Source of the DNA: CAYGAM01 sp964347915
Lineage (GTDB): Archaea > Thermoproteota > Nitrososphaeria > Nitrososphaerales > Nitrosopumilaceae
Reading direction: 5' to 3'
NCBI GenBank assembly: GCA_964347915.1
Contig: CAYGAM010000024.1
Location: forward strand, 1 to 25,188
Length of the DNA: 25,188 bases
Part shown: piece by piece, positions 22,682 through 25,188 of the stretch
How the letters are laid out: every line of letters starts with the position of its first letter
Position numbering within the stretch: the stretch's first letter is position 1
Position numbers and translations under genes: made by a program
The notes under the pieces: generated by a model
What the model was told of the DNA's origin: nothing
The model's input: only the letters and a program-made list of their open reading frames with translations
Database searches by the model: none

Positions 22682-23062
22682 ATGAAGCTTGGACTGTTTG
22701 GAGGCACCGACTCTGATGCAAAAAAGAGAAAAAAGCAGCTGCGCAAGCTGGTAAAGGGAAAAAAGTACGCCGAGGCGCTGAAACTGGGGCTTGAACTTAT
22801 CCAGACCTGCCCTTATGAAAACGACATACTCTTCATCGTAGGATGCATCTACTACCTGCAGGGACGCTATCGGCAATCCGTGCCTTACCTTGACAGATCG
22901 CTTGATATCGCAAAATACGACAGCGAGGCCCTGCTGATAAAGGCGGAATGCCATCTACAGCTCGGACAAAAAAAGGAGGCAGCAAGGTGCTGCAGGACGG
23001 TTCAAGAGGTTGATCCCCGGAACGCCAGGGCGGCTCAAATCATATCGGAAGCGGAAATGTAG
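22682..23062 (+). CDS. Tetratricopeptide-repeat protein (126 aa)
   Basis: This small helical protein is made of TPR-like units. After MKLGLFGGTDSDAKKRKKQL come repeats around KKYAEALKLGLELIQTCP, then IYYLQGRYRQSVPYLDRSL, then HLQLGQKKEAARCCRTV, with the characteristic G/A/L positions and a Pro at the end of helix B (CPYEND, VDPRNA). TPR proteins are interaction scaffolds; the partner is unknown. The start was placed at ATG 22682 because of the AT box 27-34 nt upstream. It sits between nadA and the convergent nadC, its stop only 6 nt from the nadC stop, but nothing ties it to NAD synthesis beyond position. Confidence 0.8.
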   Translation: MKLGLFGGTDSDAKKRKKQLRKLVKGKKYAEALKLGLELIQTCPYENDILFIVGCIYYLQGRYRQSVPYLDRSLDIAKYDSEALLIKAECHLQLGQKKEAARCCRTVQEVDPRNARAAQIISEAEM

Positions 23063-23068
23063 GAACTG

Positions 23069-23881
23069 TCAGACTTCCAGGCTAAAGTCGATGCCCTTTG
23101 CAGAATTTGTGATAAATCCCAATGATATCATATCGGCGCCAGCATCCGCGTATCTTGAGATATTGCCGGCATTTATTCCGCCGGACAGCTCAATTTTAAC
23201 ACCGTCCCGCAGGCCGGATTTCTCAAGCATTGTTATGGTCTCGGCGGCTTTTGCAGGAGCAAAGTTGTCCAGCATTATTGTGTCCGCACCGCACGAGGCT
23301 GCTGCCGCAGCGTCGTCCTGATTTTCAACTTCCACTTCCACTTTGAGCCCGGTTCGCTTTGCCTTTTCAATTATGTCTTTTAATGATCCGGCAGCGGCGA
23401 TATGGTTGTCCTTGATTAGTATGGCATCGTTCAGCGACATTCTGTGCCGCTTTCCTCCGCCCATCTCTACTGCCATTTTGTCAAAATAGCGCAGGCCGGG
23501 CGCGGTCTTTCTTGTCGCAAGTATCTCTGCCTTTCCGCCTGCCGCATCAACCATTCGGCGCGTCTGCGTTGCAATGCCGCTCATTCTAGAGAGCAGGTTG
23601 AGGGCCGTCCTCTCGCATGAGAGTATGTCCTGCGCGCGGCCTGCAATCTCTGCAATTACATCGCCAGCATCGGCCGCTTCGCCGTCTCTTTTCTTCATTT
23701 CCAAGGCTGCGCTTCTTATTGCAAAAATCTGCCTTGCAAAATCCAGTCCCGCAATTATGCATCTCTCCCTGGCTACAATCCTGGCCCTTATTGCGGCATC
23801 ATCCAGCAATTTGCTGGTGACATCTGCCTTTCCGATGTCTTCGGTCAGAAACTCCTCAAGCGCCTTTCTGATTTCGTTCAT
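23069..23881 (-). CDS. nadC: Quinolinate phosphoribosyltransferase
   Basis: It converts quinolinate and PRPP to nicotinate mononucleotide, the step after NadA. It is 270 residues from the ATG at 23881. Family blocks are LTEDIGKADVTS, LSRMSGIATQTR, ATRKTAPGLRYFDK, GGKRHRMSLNDAILIKDNHI, VEVEVEN, MLDNF and ELSGGIN, which together carry the basic residues that bind quinolinate and PRPP. The longest frame starts at 23932, but the chosen ATG matches the family N-terminus, and an AT box lies about 23-32 nt upstream on the minus strand. It is divergent from the substrate-binding protein gene with only 45 bp between starts, and convergent with the TPR gene. Confidence 0.94.
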   Translation of the reverse strand: MNEIRKALEEFLTEDIGKADVTSKLLDDAAIRARIVARERCIIAGLDFARQIFAIRSAALEMKKRDGEAADAGDVIAEIAGRAQDILSCERTALNLLSRMSGIATQTRRMVDAAGGKAEILATRKTAPGLRYFDKMAVEMGGGKRHRMSLNDAILIKDNHIAAAGSLKDIIEKAKRTGLKVEVEVENQDDAAAAASCGADTIMLDNFAPAKAAETITMLEKSGLRDGVKIELSGGINAGNISRYADAGADMISLGFITNSAKGIDFSLEV

Positions 23882-23894
23882 GCCGTCTGATTCC

Positions 23895-23913
23895 GCATAA
23901 ACATTTTTAAGCA
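23895..23913. promoter_or_regulatory. Divergent promoter region, nadC and substrate-binding protein
   Basis: On plus, GCATAAAC (23895-23902) is 25-32 nt before the ATG at 23927. On minus, GCTTAAAAAT (23904-23913) is 23-32 nt before the ATG at 23881. The two boxes adjoin within a 45-bp gap, so the two genes may compete for TBP/TFB. Confidence 0.5.
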
Positions 23914-23926
23914 TTAATTTGGCCGC

Positions 23927-25188
23927 ATGCATACATTGAACAATCTTGTTGTAGCTGCAATTATTGCAGGAGTTGCCATAGCAGTCATAGCAGGAGCCGT
24001 TTTGGCGCTGACGGGCCAGGCTCCAGAGCCTGATATAGCGATTGAGCCTGCATCAGAGCAGGAAGCATCAGGAGGCATAACAGGAGTTGTTCAAGTGGGC
24101 GTCCTGCTTCCGGCAACAGGCGATCTCGCAAGCCACGGGCAAGACAACAGCATGGCAGCAAGGCTTGCAGGCGAAGACTTTAACGCATACCTTGATGAGA
24201 AAAATGCCGGCTGGAACATTGAGCTAATCCTGGAAGATACGCAGACAAGCCCAGTATCCGCGCTGGAAAAGGTCCAGGGACTAAATGCCAAAGGCGTAAA
24301 GCTCATTCTGGGACCAGAGAGCAGCTCAGAAGTCAAGAGCGTCAGCAGCTATGCAGACTCCAACGGCATGATTATAATCTCACCGTCAAGCACCTCGCCC
24401 GCTCTTGCGATACAGGACAATGTATTCCGATTAACGCCCGACGATACAAAGCAGGGCAAGGTAGTAGCCCGGCTCTTGGCTGACAACGGCAAGCAAGTCG
24501 CAATTCCGATATACCGGGGCGATGTCTGGGGCGAAGGATTGTATGAATCATCAAAGACGTCCTTTGAGGCGCTGGAAGGCACTGTGGACGAGGGCATAAA
24601 GTACAGCCCTGAAATTACTACGTTTTCGGCCGAGGCGCTAGTCCTGGCAAACAAGGTAAACGAGTATCGGGATCAGGGATATACAGACGACCAGATTGGC
24701 ATTTTGATGATATCATTCTCAGAAGCAGTCCACCTGCTAAATTCTGCAAGCGAGTATGAGGACTTGGCAGCCGTACAATGGTTTGGCTCTGACGCGTCAT
24801 CAAACGACGATGCAATCACAGAAGACAGGATTGCGCGCGAATTTATCTCCCAAGTCAACTTTGTCTCATCGCAGTTTGCTCCTGCCAGCAACGACATTTA
24901 CCAGCGCGTCAAGGACATACTGACAGAGAGAATCGGCACATCGCCAAACAACTATGCCTATTCATCGTACGACTCGGTGTGGCTGCTCGGCCTTGCAATG
25001 GAGCAGACGCAGTCAACTGATGCTGATACGCTGACTAATGTCCTGCACGATGTGGGCGCAAACCATGTAGGCGCAATAGGCACGATAAACCTGAATGAGG
25101 AAGGCGATCTTGCAATTGCAGACTATGACCTGTTTACTGTCCAGGACGGCGGCTGGGTCATATACGGCAAGTACATTGCCGATACTGA
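23927..25188 (+). CDS. Branched-chain amino acid-type ABC transporter substrate-binding protein, 3' end cut
   Basis: This is an extracytoplasmic ligand-binding protein of the type I periplasmic fold (Leu/Ile/Val-binding or Amt-like receptor group). The N-terminus MHTLNNLVVAAIIAGVAIAV and the following residues form one membrane anchor, followed by a Pro/Glu linker with no lipobox Cys. The receptor domain starts VVQVGVLLPATGDLASHGQ and continues with ILGPESSSEVKSVSSYADSN, IISPSSTSPAL, VFRLTPDDTKQG, IPIYRGDVWGEG and, late, NNYAYSSYDSVWLLGLAM. All are standard blocks of this fold. About 420 residues are seen, and the frame is still open at the last base, so the end lies outside the window. The ligand cannot be told from sequence. 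The start is supported by the divergent AT box. Confidence 0.9.
   Translation, partial: MHTLNNLVVAAIIAGVAIAVIAGAVLALTGQAPEPDIAIEPASEQEASGGITGVVQVGVLLPATGDLASHGQDNSMAARLAGEDFNAYLDEKNAGWNIELILEDTQTSPVSALEKVQGLNAKGVKLILGPESSSEVKSVSSYADSNGMIIISPSSTSPALAIQDNVFRLTPDDTKQGKVVARLLADNGKQVAIPIYRGDVWGEGLYESSKTSFEALEGTVDEGIKYSPEITTFSAEALVLANKVNEYRDQGYTDDQIGILMISFSEAVHLLNSASEYEDLAAVQWFGSDASSNDDAITEDRIAREFISQVNFVSSQFAPASNDIYQRVKDILTERIGTSPNNYAYSSYDSVWLLGLAMEQTQSTDADTLTNVLHDVGANHVGAIGTINLNEEGDLAIADYDLFTVQDGGWVIYGKYIADT

Overview
The window looks like chromosomal core sequence from an ammonia-oxidising-type archaeon of the Nitrososphaerota (Thaumarchaeota), probably near Nitrosopumilales/Cenarchaeum. The evidence is a membrane-anchored plastocyanin-like copper protein, an EF-1A with the GHIDNGKS P-loop variant, archaeal uS10 and Rpo12, archaeosine TGT, Kae1, a bifunctional FBP aldolase/phosphatase, a NurA-HerA-Mre11-Rad50 operon, and a NadX-NadA-NadC route to NAD. 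Most transcription units have an AT-rich box 20-35 nt before the start codon, which suggests largely leaderless transcripts. I used these boxes to choose several starts. The lineage call rests on remembered family features, not a search.

Layout. 1-461: 5'-truncated blue copper protein. 462-798: gene-free spacer with short repeats. 799-3407 (minus): small beta-rich protein, tRNA-Arg(TCT), OGG1-type glycosylase, and a beta-CASP ribonuclease whose end overlaps the glycosylase start. 3683-4427 (plus): an unrecognised 70-residue protein and an Asp-substituted dicluster ferredoxin. 4435-9613 (minus): arcTGT and AK6, a two-TM protein, then Kae1 and YchF coupled through TAATG. 9785-11250: a GRAM-like protein convergent with FBP aldolase/phosphatase, their stop codons sharing one CTAG. 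11251-11958: the longest gene-free stretch. 11959-13752 (plus): EF-1A, uS10 and Rpo12. 13858-20227 (minus): NurA, HerA, Mre11 and Rad50. 20579-23881: NadX, NadA and a TPR protein on plus, NadC on minus. 23927-end: a substrate-binding protein running off the window.

The genes mainly serve translation and tRNA modification (tRNA-Arg, TgtA, Kae1, EF-1A, uS10, YchF, AK6), transcription and RNA decay (Rpo12, aCPSF2-like), DNA repair (OGG1; NurA-HerA-Mre11-Rad50), NAD synthesis, gluconeogenesis and electron transfer. I see no mobile element, CRISPR array, prophage or defence island, and no clear new multi-gene system. The observations most worth a second look are small: an Asp at a ferredoxin cluster-ligand position, a one-residue-short zinc knuckle in Rpo12, an arcTGT without its PUA domain, GSHD in Mre11, compact shared gene ends, inverted repeats beside promoters, and an unexplained open frame upstream of EF-1A.
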